Shown piece after piece: positions 1 through 8,143 of a DNA stretch of 45,593 bases (its first letter is position 1; each line of letters begins with the position of its first letter). Location: the NCBI GenBank assembly GCA_024640405.1, contig JAHEFB010000035.1:1-45593 (forward strand). Direction: 5' to 3'. The notes under the pieces are model-generated. The model saw only the letters and a program-made list of their open reading frames with translations. It was not told the origin of the DNA and searched no databases. The stretch is from Alphaproteobacteria bacterium (GTDB taxonomy: Bacteria > Pseudomonadota > Alphaproteobacteria > Rhizobiales > Aestuariivirgaceae). A program made the position numbers and the translations under genes.

Positions 1-1
1 C

Positions 2-283
2 CACACCTGCTACGCAGTCGCAAACTACGACTTCAACCGGGTCCGTCAGGCACTGTCAGAGTACGGGCTTGAGGATCAGGGCGACATATTCCGCGCCTCG
101 GGTCCGTTGCAGCACTACCACACGTCACGTCGTCCCGATCGCGGCGGTGCTCCGGCAGGCTCTTTCGAGATTTACTTCACCGATCCCGACGGGCTCGTCA
201 TCCAGGTGCAGGACGTCACCTATTGCGGCGGTGGTGGCACCAACGGCGAGATATGTGGCACGCCGGAAAACCCATCGCGCTGA
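2..283 (+). CDS. VOC (glyoxalase/bleomycin-resistance) family protein, C-terminal part
   Basis: The frame is open from the left edge to a TGA at 281-283 and gives the last 93 residues of a protein whose start lies outside the window. The piece carries the C-terminal betaalphabeta unit of the vicinal oxygen chelate fold, recognisable by FEIYFTDPDGLVIQVQD, in which a glutamate just before the TDPDG turn is a usual metal ligand. The tail is rich in Gly and has two Cys residues (YCGGGGTNGEICG), which is less usual. VOC proteins include glyoxalases, dioxygenases and antibiotic-binding proteins; the substrate cannot be told from this fragment. The frame has good codon usage and no internal stop, so it looks like an intact gene cut by the window edge. 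Confidence 0.75.
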   Translation, partial: HTCYAVANYDFNRVRQALSEYGLEDQGDIFRASGPLQHYHTSRRPDRGGAPAGSFEIYFTDPDGLVIQVQDVTYCGGGGTNGEICGTPENPSR

Positions 284-879
284 CGCGCGGCTGACGGAAT
301 ATGGGCTTAACACAGCGGTTTCATATCCATGCAATTGTGTGTTGCCCAGTTTCCGGCAGCGATGTGTATTCGCCGGGCAATGGCGAAATTGCGCTTATGC
401 CTGATGGGTCACCCTGGCGGTGTCCAGCGGGTGGGAAGCGGACGTCCTGGCCAAGCGAAACACCCGATGATTTCTAAGGGAGTGAAGGGCGGGATTCAAA
501 AATAGGGGAAGTCGCGCTTTTCCTCTGCATGACTAAGGCATGGCCCCATGCCTTGGGGGGTAGCCGACATTGGGTCTGCGATGGCTGAAGCGTCTGGAAG
601 TGGCACAAAACAGACCCTTCGCTCCGCCGCTCTAAGAGTCCGCTCTCCGATGCAAAACAGACATCCACAATATGCTATAAACGGCAAATAAACCCAGATT
701 CAGATGGATCGTGGTCCCGGACGCCAAACACCCATCTTGCAAGGCAAACACGACCTATTTTGCCCCGACCTCAACCCATTTTTAGGAACGAGCTACCCCA
801 GGGGCTACCCCAGGCGAAAAACGGCCAATGCAGACTAACGCCTACACCGCCGTAAGGTATTGTATTAACTAGAGAATTT
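284..879. other. Gene-poor stretch between VOC gene and tRNA-Gly
   Basis: About 600 bases with no supportable gene. The small open frames here show no family motif and overlap one another. Visible structure: a near-perfect hairpin at 535-554 (AAGGCATGG / CCATGCCTT) followed by a run of G, and a 12-base tandem repeat at 792-814. The stretch lies at the 3' end of the tRNA-Gly gene, a common integration point, so it could be decayed insertion debris; no integrase or duplicated tRNA end is seen. Confidence 0.5.
792..814. repeat. Two-copy 12-bp tandem repeat
   Basis: GCTACCCCAGG occurs at 792-802 and again at 804-814, a period of 12. It lies 65 bases beyond the 3' end of the tRNA-Gly gene. The role is unknown; short direct repeats near a tRNA 3' end can be arm-type recombinase sites, but that is only a guess here. 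Confidence 0.55.
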
Positions 880-954
880 TGGAGCGGGCGATGAGATTCG
901 AACTCACGACCCCAACCTTGGCAAGGTTGTGCTCTACCCCTGAGCTACGCCCGC
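880..954 (-). tRNA. tRNA-Gly (GCC anticodon)
   Basis: Read on the minus strand the gene starts GCGGGCGTAGCTCAGGGGTA and ends in an encoded CCA (880-882 on the plus strand). The 7-bp acceptor stem pairs GCGGGCG with CGCCCGC. The D arm carries GTAGCTCAGGGG-TAGAGC, the anticodon loop lies in ACCTTGCCAAGGT with GCC in the centre, and the T arm contains GTTCGAATC. The discriminator base is T. Length is 75 nt with the CCA. It is a single-gene unit; no neighbouring tRNA is present. Confidence 0.97.
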
Positions 955-1080
955 ATCCGTGGGGATGGACGACAAACAATGCCGCCTCAAGCGCCGCTAT
1001 ATTGCGCAAGCCGGAACTAAATGCAATAGCACACCAGCCACAAATTAAATTCTTCTCAATTGTCGCCTTGCGGAGCCCTG

Positions 1081-1575
1081 ATGTCAGCCACGTCCGATCA
1101 ACTGCTGGAACTCCTCACCAGCCTCGGTATCAAAACCACAACGACGAAGCATGATGCGGTGTTCACCGTGGAACAGGCCCGTGCGCTGCGCGGTGAGATT
1201 CCAGGCGGCCATTGCAAGAACCTGTTTCTGAAAGACAAGAAGGGGGTGCTCTGGCTGGTGGTTTGCCTGGAAGACGCCCTGATTGACCTGAAAGGCCTGC
1301 CGGCCCGCATTGGATCGGCAAGAATTTCGTTTGGCAACGCAGACCTCTTGCGCGAAGTGCTGGGTGTGGAGCCTGGCTCGGTAACCCCCTTCGCGCTGAT
1401 CAATGACGCAACACACAGGGTCAATGTTGTACTGGACGACAAGATGATGGCCTGCGACGTGGTCAGCTACCATCCGCTGGTCAATACGGCTACAGTGACG
1501 TTGACACCTGACGATCTGTTGAAGTTCATAGCCGATTGTGGTCATGAACCACAGATCATCACGCTTTATGACTAG
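1081..1575 (+). CDS. Prolyl-tRNA deacylase, YbaK/ProX (PrdX) family
   Basis: A 164-residue stand-alone editing domain of the YbaK/ProX family, related to the insertion domain of bacterial prolyl-tRNA synthetase. Such proteins hydrolyse mischarged aminoacyl-tRNA(Pro), typically Ala-tRNA(Pro), in the cytoplasm. Family features seen: an early VFTVEQARAL segment, the core GGHCKNLFLKDKKGVLWLVV with its conserved lysine region, and the late strand segment ALINDATHRVNVVLDDKMM. Length agrees with PrdX-type proteins. I chose the ATG at 1081, which has GGAG at 1072-1075; an upstream TTG at 1060 would add seven residues with no better ribosome site. It is the first gene of a rightward set and follows the divergent tRNA-Gly. 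Exact specificity (Ala versus Cys) is inferred from similarity only. Confidence 0.88.
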   Translation: MSATSDQLLELLTSLGIKTTTTKHDAVFTVEQARALRGEIPGGHCKNLFLKDKKGVLWLVVCLEDALIDLKGLPARIGSARISFGNADLLREVLGVEPGSVTPFALINDATHRVNVVLDDKMMACDVVSYHPLVNTATVTLTPDDLLKFIADCGHEPQIITLYD

Positions 1576-1672
1576 CAATTTTGCGCGATAAACGCCGGTT
1601 GGATTTGCAAATTGGACCGGTTGGGACCATGTTATCGGCAACACTCTACAGGCTGCGCTCAGGAAGGCCAAA

Positions 1673-2629
1673 ATGACAAATCAGACTTTCTCGATGGGAA
1701 CATCGTTCAATGCCGGCAGTGACACTGCTACAACGCAAGCCAAAGCGCCGGCATCCCAGTTGATCAAGGACTCCGATACACGGAATTTCATGACCGATGT
1801 CATCGAGGCATCAAAATCCGTACCGGTACTGGTGGATTTCTGGGCGCCGTGGTGCGGTCCGTGCAAACAGCTTGGCCCGCTGCTGGAGAAAATCGTCACC
1901 GAGGCCGGCGGCAAGATTTTGCTGGTCAAGGTCGATATCGACAGCAACCAGCAACTGGCACAACAGATGCGCATCCAGTCCATTCCGGCGGTTTTTGCCT
2001 TTGCGGACGGCCAGCCGGTTGACGGCTTCATGGGCGCATTGCCTGAATCTGAAATCAGGACTTTCGTCGACAAGATCATCTCCGGCCATGGCGGCCAGGC
2101 AGAACAGGTTGCAGAGATGCTGGAGGCTGCAGAGGCCGCACTGGCATCGGATGCCGCGGAACAGGCCATTCAGATGTTTGGACAGGTTCTGCAGCTTGAG
2201 CCGGAAAACGGTCGTGCCATCGCAGGCTTGGCCAAGGCGCATATTGCGATTGACGATCTTGAAGGCGCCCGCGAACTGCTGGCAGTCATTCCACCCTCGC
2301 TGGTAGACGACAGTCACATCTCCGGCGCACTTGCGGCATTGACCGTAGCGGAAACACCGGCCGACGACGGCGAGATCACCCGATTGAGCGCCGCGGTAGA
2401 TGCCGACGAGGCAGACTATCAGTCGCGCCTCGATTTGTCGGTCGCGCTGAATGCGGCGGGTCAGGAAGAAGCCGCCCTTGATCACCTGATGTGGCTGATT
2501 GAAAAAGACCGGGCATGGAATGATGACGCTGCACGAAAACAATTGCTGCTGTTTTTTGAAGCCTGGGGTCCGACCCACGAATTGACACTTTCGGGCCGTA
2601 GGCGGTTGTCTTCTATATTGTTTGCCTGA
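1673..2629 (+). CDS. cnoX: Thioredoxin-TPR co-chaperone, CnoX/YbbN type
   Basis: The protein has 318 residues. Residues about 30-135 form a thioredoxin fold with the active site WCGPC (Cys61 and Cys64), and the rest is a helical TPR-like region (EQAIQMFGQVLQLEPENGRAIAGLAKAHI and later repeats). This two-part layout is that of YbbN/CnoX, a cytoplasmic chaperedoxin that protects proteins from oxidative aggregation and hands clients to GroEL and DnaK. Unlike the E. coli protein, which lacks a full CXXC, this one keeps CGPC and so may also be an active oxidoreductase. The first 30 residues are polar and low in complexity. An AGGAAGG-like ribosome site lies just before the ATG. It is followed by a LON-domain protein with a 16-base gap, so the two are probably co-transcribed. 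A plain thioredoxin annotation would miss the C-terminal half. Confidence 0.88.
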   Translation: MTNQTFSMGTSFNAGSDTATTQAKAPASQLIKDSDTRNFMTDVIEASKSVPVLVDFWAPWCGPCKQLGPLLEKIVTEAGGKILLVKVDIDSNQQLAQQMRIQSIPAVFAFADGQPVDGFMGALPESEIRTFVDKIISGHGGQAEQVAEMLEAAEAALASDAAEQAIQMFGQVLQLEPENGRAIAGLAKAHIAIDDLEGARELLAVIPPSLVDDSHISGALAALTVAETPADDGEITRLSAAVDADEADYQSRLDLSVALNAAGQEEAALDHLMWLIEKDRAWNDDAARKQLLLFFEAWGPTHELTLSGRRRLSSILFA

Positions 2630-2645
2630 TTTTCAACGGCATTAG

Positions 2646-3344
2646 GTGACGGCTGTGAATACCAACCATGAACGCTACCAGACATTGGCAGACCTGCCGA
2701 AAACGCTGCCGGTGTTTCCTCTGCCAGGCGCATTGTTGTTGCCCGGTGGCGATCTGCCTTTGAACATTTTCGAGCCCAGGTACCTTGAAATGGTGGCCTC
2801 CGCATTGTCCGGTGAGCGGGTCATTGGCATGATTCAACCGCGCAACATGGAAACCGAGGGTGATCTGGATGCCCACGAAGAATTGTCCGAATCCGATTTG
2901 TACGAGGTGGGATGCGCCGGTAGAATCACCTCATTTATGGAAGTTGAACACAATCAGGTCCAGATAATCCTGTCGGGTATCTGCCGGTTCAAGATCCGTA
3001 GTGAAGTGAAGTCGAAGTCGCCGTTTCGGGTGGTGCGCGCCGACTATGATGATTTTCTCGTCGATCTTACCGATGAAAACGATACCATCGGAGATGACCG
3101 CGAACGTCTGCTTGAAAGCCTGCGCAGATTTCTCGATGCACGATCCATGCAGGCCGACTGGGACGAAATTCGCGAAGTCTCCACCACCACCTTGATCAAC
3201 ACCCTGTCCATGATTGGTTCTTTCACATCAGGTGAAAAACAGGCATTGCTTGAGGCGCCGGACCTGAAGCAACGCACCAGGACACTCATAGCCCTGGCAG
3301 ACATGTCAACCGGTTCGGAAGACGGCGAGCGGGTAGTCCAATGA
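2646..3344 (+). CDS. LON peptidase substrate-binding domain protein
   Basis: A 232-residue protein that is essentially the N-terminal domain of Lon protease without ATPase or protease parts. The family signature is clear near the N terminus: [30 protein letters not shown], followed by GMIQPR and a GCAGRITSF strand. Such stand-alone domains are thought to bind proteins; their role in bacteria is poorly defined. The start is a GTG at 2646, with an in-frame GTG at 2655 as an alternative. The gene overlaps the next one by four bases (ATGA), so it sits in an operon with cnoX upstream and a Trm112-like gene downstream. Confidence 0.9.
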   Translation: MTAVNTNHERYQTLADLPKTLPVFPLPGALLLPGGDLPLNIFEPRYLEMVASALSGERVIGMIQPRNMETEGDLDAHEELSESDLYEVGCAGRITSFMEVEHNQVQIILSGICRFKIRSEVKSKSPFRVVRADYDDFLVDLTDENDTIGDDRERLLESLRRFLDARSMQADWDEIREVSTTTLINTLSMIGSFTSGEKQALLEAPDLKQRTRTLIALADMSTGSEDGERVVQ

Positions 3345-3574
3345 CCGGTGCCGCCGACAATACGGAACGCGCGGAAGCAGATACCACGCGTCAGACATAC
3401 CGGCGCGCCAGTGCACAATTGCTTGAAATGCTGGTATGTCCGGTCACTCACACCACACTGGAATATGACATCGAAACCCAGGAACTGATTTCCAGGCGCG
3501 CACGTCTCGCCTATCCGATACGTGATGGCATTCCGATCATGCTGGTCGAGGAGGCCCGGATTCTGGATGACTGA
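3341..3574 (+). CDS. Trm112 family protein (UPF0434)
   Basis: A 77-residue protein with the Trm112/YcaR pattern: [17 protein letters not shown], then [21 protein letters not shown] near the C terminus. In eukaryotes Trm112 activates several methyltransferases; bacterial members such as YcaR are small and of unproven role. The N-terminal 25 residues are a polar extension. Only one cysteine of the usual zinc-binding set is seen (in VCPVTH), so metal binding is doubtful. It overlaps the LON-domain gene by four bases and the DUF971 gene by eight, which points to translational coupling. Confidence 0.9.
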   Translation: MTGAADNTERAEADTTRQTYRRASAQLLEMLVCPVTHTTLEYDIETQELISRRARLAYPIRDGIPIMLVEEARILDD

Positions 3575-3944
3575 CATGGCCGCCGATAATTCAGATGTCT
3601 GGGTAGAGGAAATCCGCCTGACCGATGCTGGACGCTCGTTGAATGTGACATTCGGTGATGGCGAGAAGCACCAGCTCACGGCCGAGTATCTGCGCGTTGA
3701 AAGCCCCAGCGCCGAGGTACAGGGACACAGTGCCGATCAGAAAATCTGTGTGGCGGGTAAATCCGGTGTGGCCATCATCAAGATAGACCCGGTTGGCAAT
3801 TACGCTGTGCGCCTGACATTTGACGACATGCATTCAACCGGCATCTACAGCTGGAGTTATCTGCTGAAGTTGGGCCGTGACCACCACACGATCTGGCCTG
3901 CCTATCTGTCCCGCCTGGAATCCGAAGGAAAAACCCGGGAATAA
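3567..3944 (+). CDS. DUF971 (GBBH-like N-terminal domain) protein
   Basis: A 125-residue protein of the DUF971 family, which matches the small domain at the N terminus of gamma-butyrobetaine hydroxylase. Seen are the opening [40 protein letters not shown] and the later strand pattern [24 protein letters not shown], both typical. Related domains occur in iron-sulfur carrier proteins, but here there are none of the extra domains that would give a function. The ATG at 3567 is preferred because GAGGAGG lies at 3548-3554; the ATG at 3576 is a less well spaced alternative. It ends the rightward operon; the next gene converges on it with a gap of only seven bases. Confidence 0.88.
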   Translation: MTDMAADNSDVWVEEIRLTDAGRSLNVTFGDGEKHQLTAEYLRVESPSAEVQGHSADQKICVAGKSGVAIIKIDPVGNYAVRLTFDDMHSTGIYSWSYLLKLGRDHHTIWPAYLSRLESEGKTRE

Positions 3945-3951
3945 CCTGAAC

Positions 3952-5211
3952 CTATTCTGGTTCGCCGCGCATCAGGCGCGGCTGTCTGCCGGCCGTACCG
4001 GCGGCATGATCCATGAAAAACGCCTTCAGCGGAGGCAAGCGGTCGACAATTTTCAGTCCCGCCTGCCTGACAGTCGCAAGCGGTTGCACAGAGTTGGAGA
4101 ACAACCGGTTCAGTCCGTCACACGCTGCTGCAACCATGATGGTGTCTGCCCGCCGCCATGCTTCATAAGCCTTCAGGCAGTTTTGACCGCCATGATCCAG
4201 CCCGCGCCTGACATTGTCTGTCAGGCAGTCGCTCAGCGCGGCAATGTCGCGCAATCCCAGATTGAATCCCAGGCCCGCTATCGGGTGGATGACATGTGCT
4301 GCATCCCCGATCAGGGCCAGCCGTTTGCCGACGAAGGTTGTGGCGATCTGAACCGAAAGTGGCCAGGACGCATGATCGCTGGCCAGTGTTACCTTGCCCA
4401 GGTGGTTGCCGAACCTTGTCTTGAATTCATCCAGAAACTCCTCCTCGGACAACTTCATGAGTTTTGCTGCTGCCGTGGTTTGTTCCGTCCAGACTATCGA
4501 AGACCGGTTGCCGGTCAGCGGCAATATGGCAAACGGACCTGCTTCGCGAAAATGTTCCTCGGCACGGCCATTGTGAGGTCTTTCATGTGCAACTGTCATG
4601 GCTATGCCGGACTGGTCATAGTCCCATCGCACAGTATCGATGCCTGCAGCTTTGCGCGCATTGGAATTCCTGCCGTCTGCCGCAACAATGAGCGGTGCGG
4701 AAAACTGGTGCCCGCCAGTCGTGGTAACAACAGCCGGAGATGAATCGAAATCAAAATTTTCAACTGCGGTATTGCCAATGAAGGTGATGCCAGGTGATTG
4801 CTGGACCCGGCCAACAAGGGCTGTGATCAGAGTTGAATTTTCCACCATCCAGGCTGAAGCTGTACCAGTATCGCCGGCTTCAAGAAAACTCAGCAATGCG
4901 GGACGTTCTCCCGTGACAGCCCTGCCGTCGGTTACAATGATCTTTTCAAACGGCTGCGCCTGATCTGCAACCGCATCCCACACACCAAGCGTCTGCAACA
5001 TTGTGCGTGAACTTCTGGTGATGGCCGAACCCCGCGGGTCGGAACCCGGCTGCCGGTCTTCCAGGGCCGGACCGGCATCAACGATCAGCGTCTTGAGGGG
5101 TATGGACAAATGCTCCCCCGACAGGGCAAGACCACACGTCAGTCCGGCAAGACCTCCGCCTATTATGATGGCATCGTAAGGCTGTTGTGTTTTCACGGGA
5201 GGCCTTTTCAA
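3952..5211 (-). CDS. UbiH/UbiF/VisC/COQ6-family ubiquinone biosynthesis hydroxylase
   Basis: A 419-residue flavoprotein monooxygenase. The N terminus has the FAD dinucleotide motif IIIGGGLAGLTCGLAL (from about residue 15), the middle has the DGRNSNARKAAGI motif that binds FAD and NAD(P)H, and the C-terminal half has GDAAHVIHPIAGLGFNLGLRD, the second FAD motif. These are the marks of the family that hydroxylates the aromatic ring of ubiquinone precursors at the membrane. In alphaproteobacteria, hydroxylases of this family (UbiL, UbiM and others) differ in which ring carbon they act on, and the sequence alone does not settle it, so no symbol is given. It is transcribed leftward and diverges from tesB with a 42-base gap between the two starts, so they probably share a promoter region. 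Confidence 0.9.
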   Translation of the reverse strand: MKRPPVKTQQPYDAIIIGGGLAGLTCGLALSGEHLSIPLKTLIVDAGPALEDRQPGSDPRGSAITRSSRTMLQTLGVWDAVADQAQPFEKIIVTDGRAVTGERPALLSFLEAGDTGTASAWMVENSTLITALVGRVQQSPGITFIGNTAVENFDFDSSPAVVTTTGGHQFSAPLIVAADGRNSNARKAAGIDTVRWDYDQSGIAMTVAHERPHNGRAEEHFREAGPFAILPLTGNRSSIVWTEQTTAAAKLMKLSEEEFLDEFKTRFGNHLGKVTLASDHASWPLSVQIATTFVGKRLALIGDAAHVIHPIAGLGFNLGLRDIAALSDCLTDNVRRGLDHGGQNCLKAYEAWRRADTIMVAAACDGLNRLFSNSVQPLATVRQAGLKIVDRLPPLKAFFMDHAAGTAGRQPRLMRGEPE

Positions 5212-5253
5212 TCCTGTCTGGCTGGTGGAATTGTTTTTGGTTCAGGATCCATT

Positions 5254-6120
5254 ATGTCGGAATACGATGAAGTAGTAGCCAGTTTCAATCTTGAAAAGAT
5301 GGATGACAACCGGTTCCGTAGCCGCAGCCCCCGGTTCGGCTGGCGGCGGATTTACGGCGGGCTGCTGTTATCACACGCGTTGCGCGCTGCGCAATTGACC
5401 GTGAACACCGACCACAGGGAACCGCATTCACTGCACGGCTATTTCCTGAGACCCGGTGAGGTCGCCGAACCGCTGGAACTTCAGGTAGAACGCCTGCTGG
5501 ATGGGCGCACCATCAGCAATCGCCGGGTGACCATTACGCAAGGCACCAGGCCGGTGTTTTGCCTGCAGGCGTCATTCCGCAAATCCGCTGCCGGACTTGT
5601 ATACCAGCAGCCAATGCCGGATGTGGTGCCGCCGGAAGACCTGCCCGACGAAAAACATCTGGCGGGCCTGTATGCATCTGTTCTTTCACACGGTGCCCAG
5701 ACTTATCTGAAACGGGGAAAGGTTTTTGAACTGCGCCCGGTCGACCACAGGTTGTTCATTCATCCTGATCCCCAGCGTCGTGAATCAGGTTTGATCTGGG
5801 CCAGACTTCGCGCCAAGCGCCAGCCCGCCGCTGAGTTGTCGTGGGCACTGCTCGCGTATCTATCCGACATGACGGCGCTCAACGGCAGTCTGCACCCGCA
5901 TGGCCGAAATTTCTTTGACGCAGATATCCAGATGGCCAGCCTTGATCATGCCCTTTGGATACATAATCGCCCGGACTGGTCAGACTGGTTGTTGATGAGC
6001 CACGAAGCAATGGGAAATGAAGCTGGAATGGGGGTCGGCCGGGTTAATCTGTTCAATCGCACGGGCACTCTGGTTGCCAGCGTTGTGCAGCAGGGCTTTA
6101 TCAAATCCATTTCTGATTAA
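5254..6120 (+). CDS. tesB: Acyl-CoA thioesterase II (TesB)
   Basis: A 288-residue double hot-dog thioesterase that hydrolyses acyl-CoA to free fatty acid and CoA in the cytoplasm. Signs of the family are RFRSRSPRFGWRRIYGGLLLSHAL near the N terminus, SLHGYFLRPGEVAEPLELQVERLLDGRTISNRRVTITQG, the aspartate in LLAYLSDMTAL, and the closing region GRVNLFNRTGTLVASVVQQGFIK, in which a glutamine belongs to the Asp-Thr/Ser-Gln catalytic set. The ATG at 5254 was chosen because the family starts there and AGGA lies at 5243-5246; a longer open frame from 5110 runs through the divergent hydroxylase gene and is not believable. It is a single-gene unit followed by the AT-rich glnK promoter region. Confidence 0.93.
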   Translation: MSEYDEVVASFNLEKMDDNRFRSRSPRFGWRRIYGGLLLSHALRAAQLTVNTDHREPHSLHGYFLRPGEVAEPLELQVERLLDGRTISNRRVTITQGTRPVFCLQASFRKSAAGLVYQQPMPDVVPPEDLPDEKHLAGLYASVLSHGAQTYLKRGKVFELRPVDHRLFIHPDPQRRESGLIWARLRAKRQPAAELSWALLAYLSDMTALNGSLHPHGRNFFDADIQMASLDHALWIHNRPDWSDWLLMSHEAMGNEAGMGVGRVNLFNRTGTLVASVVQQGFIKSISD

Positions 6121-6233
6121 AAAATAGGCAGCAAATTTTATTTGCTAATATTTTAGTCATTTTTGAGAATGCCTGTTTTCAACTGTATAAATATTTCATA
6201 TATAAATCAATATGTTACGATAAAACTCCAGTT

Positions 6234-6249
6234 TGGCACATCTCTTGAA
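6234..6249 (+). promoter_or_regulatory. Sigma-54 (RpoN) -24/-12 promoter of glnK-amtB
   Basis: TGGCAC at 6234-6239, five bases, then TTGAA at 6245-6249 matches the sigma-54 consensus TGGCAC-N5-TTGCW with one change (GA for GC at the -12 element). The GG and GA doublets are exactly 12 bases apart. Transcription would start near 6260, about 50 bases before glnK. The AT-rich stretch 6121-6233 is a plausible place for the NtrC activator and IHF. glnK-amtB is a standard NtrC/sigma-54 target. Confidence 0.8.
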
Positions 6250-6311
6250 ATACATCCCCACCGACGCTGTCGTTTTGACTGAGACAGCGATGGGCAACAA
6301 GGGAGATGCAA

Positions 6312-6650
6312 ATGAAATACATCATCTCGATCATTAAACCTCATCGTCTGGAGGAAGTGCGTACTGCACTGTCCGCCATTGGCGTTGAGGGTATGACCGT
6401 GAGCGAAGTCAAGGGACACGGACGCCAGAAAGGCCACACCGAAATTTATCGGGGAGCAGAGTATGAAGTGTCCTACCTGCCCAAGATCAAGATCGAACTT
6501 GCACTTGAAGACAAGCTTGCGGCCAAGGCCGTGGACGTCATTACCGAAGCCGGCCGCACAGGCCAGATCGGCGATGGCAAAATATTTGTTCTGAACCTCG
6601 ACAGTGCCGTGCGGGTTCGCACCGGCGAGTCCGGTGAAGACGCATTGTGA
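6312..6650 (+). CDS. glnK: PII nitrogen regulatory protein GlnK
   Basis: A 112-residue PII signal protein. It opens MKYIISIIKPHRLEEVRTAL and holds the T-loop RGAEYEVSYLPK with the uridylylated tyrosine at position 51, and the TGQIGDGKIFVL B-loop/C-loop region. PII proteins bind ATP, ADP and 2-oxoglutarate, and control ammonium transport, glutamine synthetase adenylylation and NtrB. The ATG at 6312 is preferred to the ATG at 6306: AGGGAG at 6300-6305 is correctly spaced from it and it gives the canonical 112 residues with Tyr at 51. The next gene is amtB, whose channel GlnK blocks, with an 11-base gap; both lie behind the sigma-54 site at 6234. Confidence 0.97.
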   Translation: MKYIISIIKPHRLEEVRTALSAIGVEGMTVSEVKGHGRQKGHTEIYRGAEYEVSYLPKIKIELALEDKLAAKAVDVITEAGRTGQIGDGKIFVLNLDSAVRVRTGESGEDAL

Positions 6651-6661
6651 GGGCAACTGAC

Positions 6662-7987
6662 ATGAAGCTTTATCAAAAATTCGCGCTGGCTGGAGTGCTG
6701 GCAACCGGTGCTGTTATCGGAAGTGATGCAGCGTTTGCACAAGCCGCTACAGAGGCCACGGCGGACGTCAAATACATCCTTTCATCACTTCTGTTTCTTA
6801 TCGGTGGTTTCCTGGTGATGTTCATGGCAGCGGGTTTTGCCATGCTGGAGGCAGGCCTGGTGCGGTCCAAGAACGTATCGATGCAGTGCCTCAAGAACAT
6901 CGCGCTGTATTCCGTCGCAGGCCTGATGTTCTGGGTTGTCGGTTACAACCTGATGTATGAAGGCGTTGTCGCAGACACCGGCTGGATGGGAACACCGACC
7001 CCAAAAGTCATTCCGGCAACCGACGCTGACGCCGGCAGTTATGCAGCAGGATCCGACTGGTTCTTCCAGATGGTGTTCTGCGCCGCAACTGCGTCAATCG
7101 TGTCCGGCACCATCGCCGAGCGCATCAAATTCTGGCCGTTCATAATTTTCACAGCCATTCTGACTGGCGTGATCTATCCGATCCAGGGCAGCTGGGAGTG
7201 GGGTGCCGGATGGCTCAACGGCATTGGGTTTTCCGATTTTGCCGGCTCGACTCTGGTACATTCAACAGGTGGATGGGCCGCGCTGACGGGTGCCATCATT
7301 CTCGGTGCACGCGCCGGAAAGTACGGCGAGAACGGCCGTGTCAATCCAATTCCGGGTTCAAGTATTCCGCTGGCAACATTGGGCACATTTATCTTGTGGT
7401 TCGGATGGTTTGGCTTCAACGGCGGATCTCAGCTTGCGATGGGCACGATCTCCGACGCTTCCTCGGTTTCTCGCATTTTTGTAAACACCAACCTGGCAGC
7501 GGCATCCGGTGTGGTTGCAGCAATCATTCTGACCCAGATCGTGTACAAGAAGATGGATGTTACCATGGCTCTCAATGGTGCGCTGGCCGGTCTGGTTGCC
7601 ATTACTGCCGAGCCGCTGACCCCCTCTCCGATCATGGCCATCATCATTGGCGGCATAGGCGGCGTCATTGTGATATTCGCCGTGCCGATGCTCGACAAGC
7701 TCAAAATCGACGATGTCGTCGGTGCCATTCCGGTTCACTTGCTGGCCGGCATCTGGGGCACGATGGCCGTACCCCTGACCAACTCCGATGCAACTTTTTA
7801 TGCTCAGGCTGTAGGTGTCATCGCAGTGGGTGTATTCGTGTCGGTTTCAAGCGCCGTTGTGTGGATGATCCTGAAAACAACGATAGGCATCAGGGTCAGC
7901 CCTGAAGAAGAGCTGGAAGGTCTCGACAAGGGAGAAGTCGGCGTGGAAGCCTACCCTGAGTTCGCCCGCGGAGGGTCGGCAATCTGA
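6662..7987 (+). CDS. amtB: Ammonium transporter AmtB
   Basis: A 441-residue inner-membrane ammonium channel. A cleavable signal peptide is evident (MKLYQKFALAGVLATGAVIGSDAAFAQ), as in other proteobacterial AmtB proteins, followed by about 11 hydrophobic segments. Family signatures are MAAGFAMLEAGLVRSKN, DFAGSTLVHSTGGWAALTGAIILG (twin-His region and phenylalanine gate) and the late LAGIWGTMA segment with the second pore region. The ATG at 6662 follows GAGGG at 6649-6653 and gives the signal peptide; an upstream GTG at 6647 is rejected. It is co-transcribed with glnK and closed by the terminator at 8032. Confidence 0.97.
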   Translation: MKLYQKFALAGVLATGAVIGSDAAFAQAATEATADVKYILSSLLFLIGGFLVMFMAAGFAMLEAGLVRSKNVSMQCLKNIALYSVAGLMFWVVGYNLMYEGVVADTGWMGTPTPKVIPATDADAGSYAAGSDWFFQMVFCAATASIVSGTIAERIKFWPFIIFTAILTGVIYPIQGSWEWGAGWLNGIGFSDFAGSTLVHSTGGWAALTGAIILGARAGKYGENGRVNPIPGSSIPLATLGTFILWFGWFGFNGGSQLAMGTISDASSVSRIFVNTNLAAASGVVAAIILTQIVYKKMDVTMALNGALAGLVAITAEPLTPSPIMAIIIGGIGGVIVIFAVPMLDKLKIDDVVGAIPVHLLAGIWGTMAVPLTNSDATFYAQAVGVIAVGVFVSVSSAVVWMILKTTIGIRVSPEEELEGLDKGEVGVEAYPEFARGGSAI

Positions 7988-8031
7988 TACTCCGCAGAAC
8001 TGTTCAGCCTGTAGGCTGACGCAACCAATCG

Positions 8032-8065
8032 AACCCCGGAAGGCAAGATGCATTCCGGGGTTTTT
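8032..8065 (+). terminator. Rho-independent terminator after amtB
   Basis: A perfect 10-bp stem, AACCCCGGAA (8032-8041) and TTCCGGGGTT (8053-8062), with an 11-base loop and a T run through 8065. It lies 45 bases after the amtB stop and ends the glnK-amtB transcript. Confidence 0.9.
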
Positions 8066-8084
8066 CCTTGCACCGATCATGGTC

Positions 8085-8110
8085 CATGAAACTGATCGCT
8101 TGCTAAATGG
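8085..8110 (+). repeat. Possible decayed fragment of the hslVU-flanking repeat
   Basis: The 26 bases CATGAAACTGATCGC...ATGG agree at 21 positions with 38536-38561, the right arm and tail of the palindromic repeat found on both sides of hslVU. No left arm of equal quality is seen. It is short enough that chance cannot be excluded. Confidence 0.3.
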
Positions 8111-8143
8111 CTTCACAGGAACCCATCTCGGTCCGGGCAAAAC

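Noticed and set aside
474..687. Two overlapping small minus-strand frames in the left gene-poor stretch
   Set aside because: They overlap in different frames, have no ribosome site or family motif, and the composition is unlike the neighbouring genes.
5110..5253. Longer tesB start
   Set aside because: It would overlap the N-terminal coding region of the divergent UbiH-family gene and adds residues not found in TesB.
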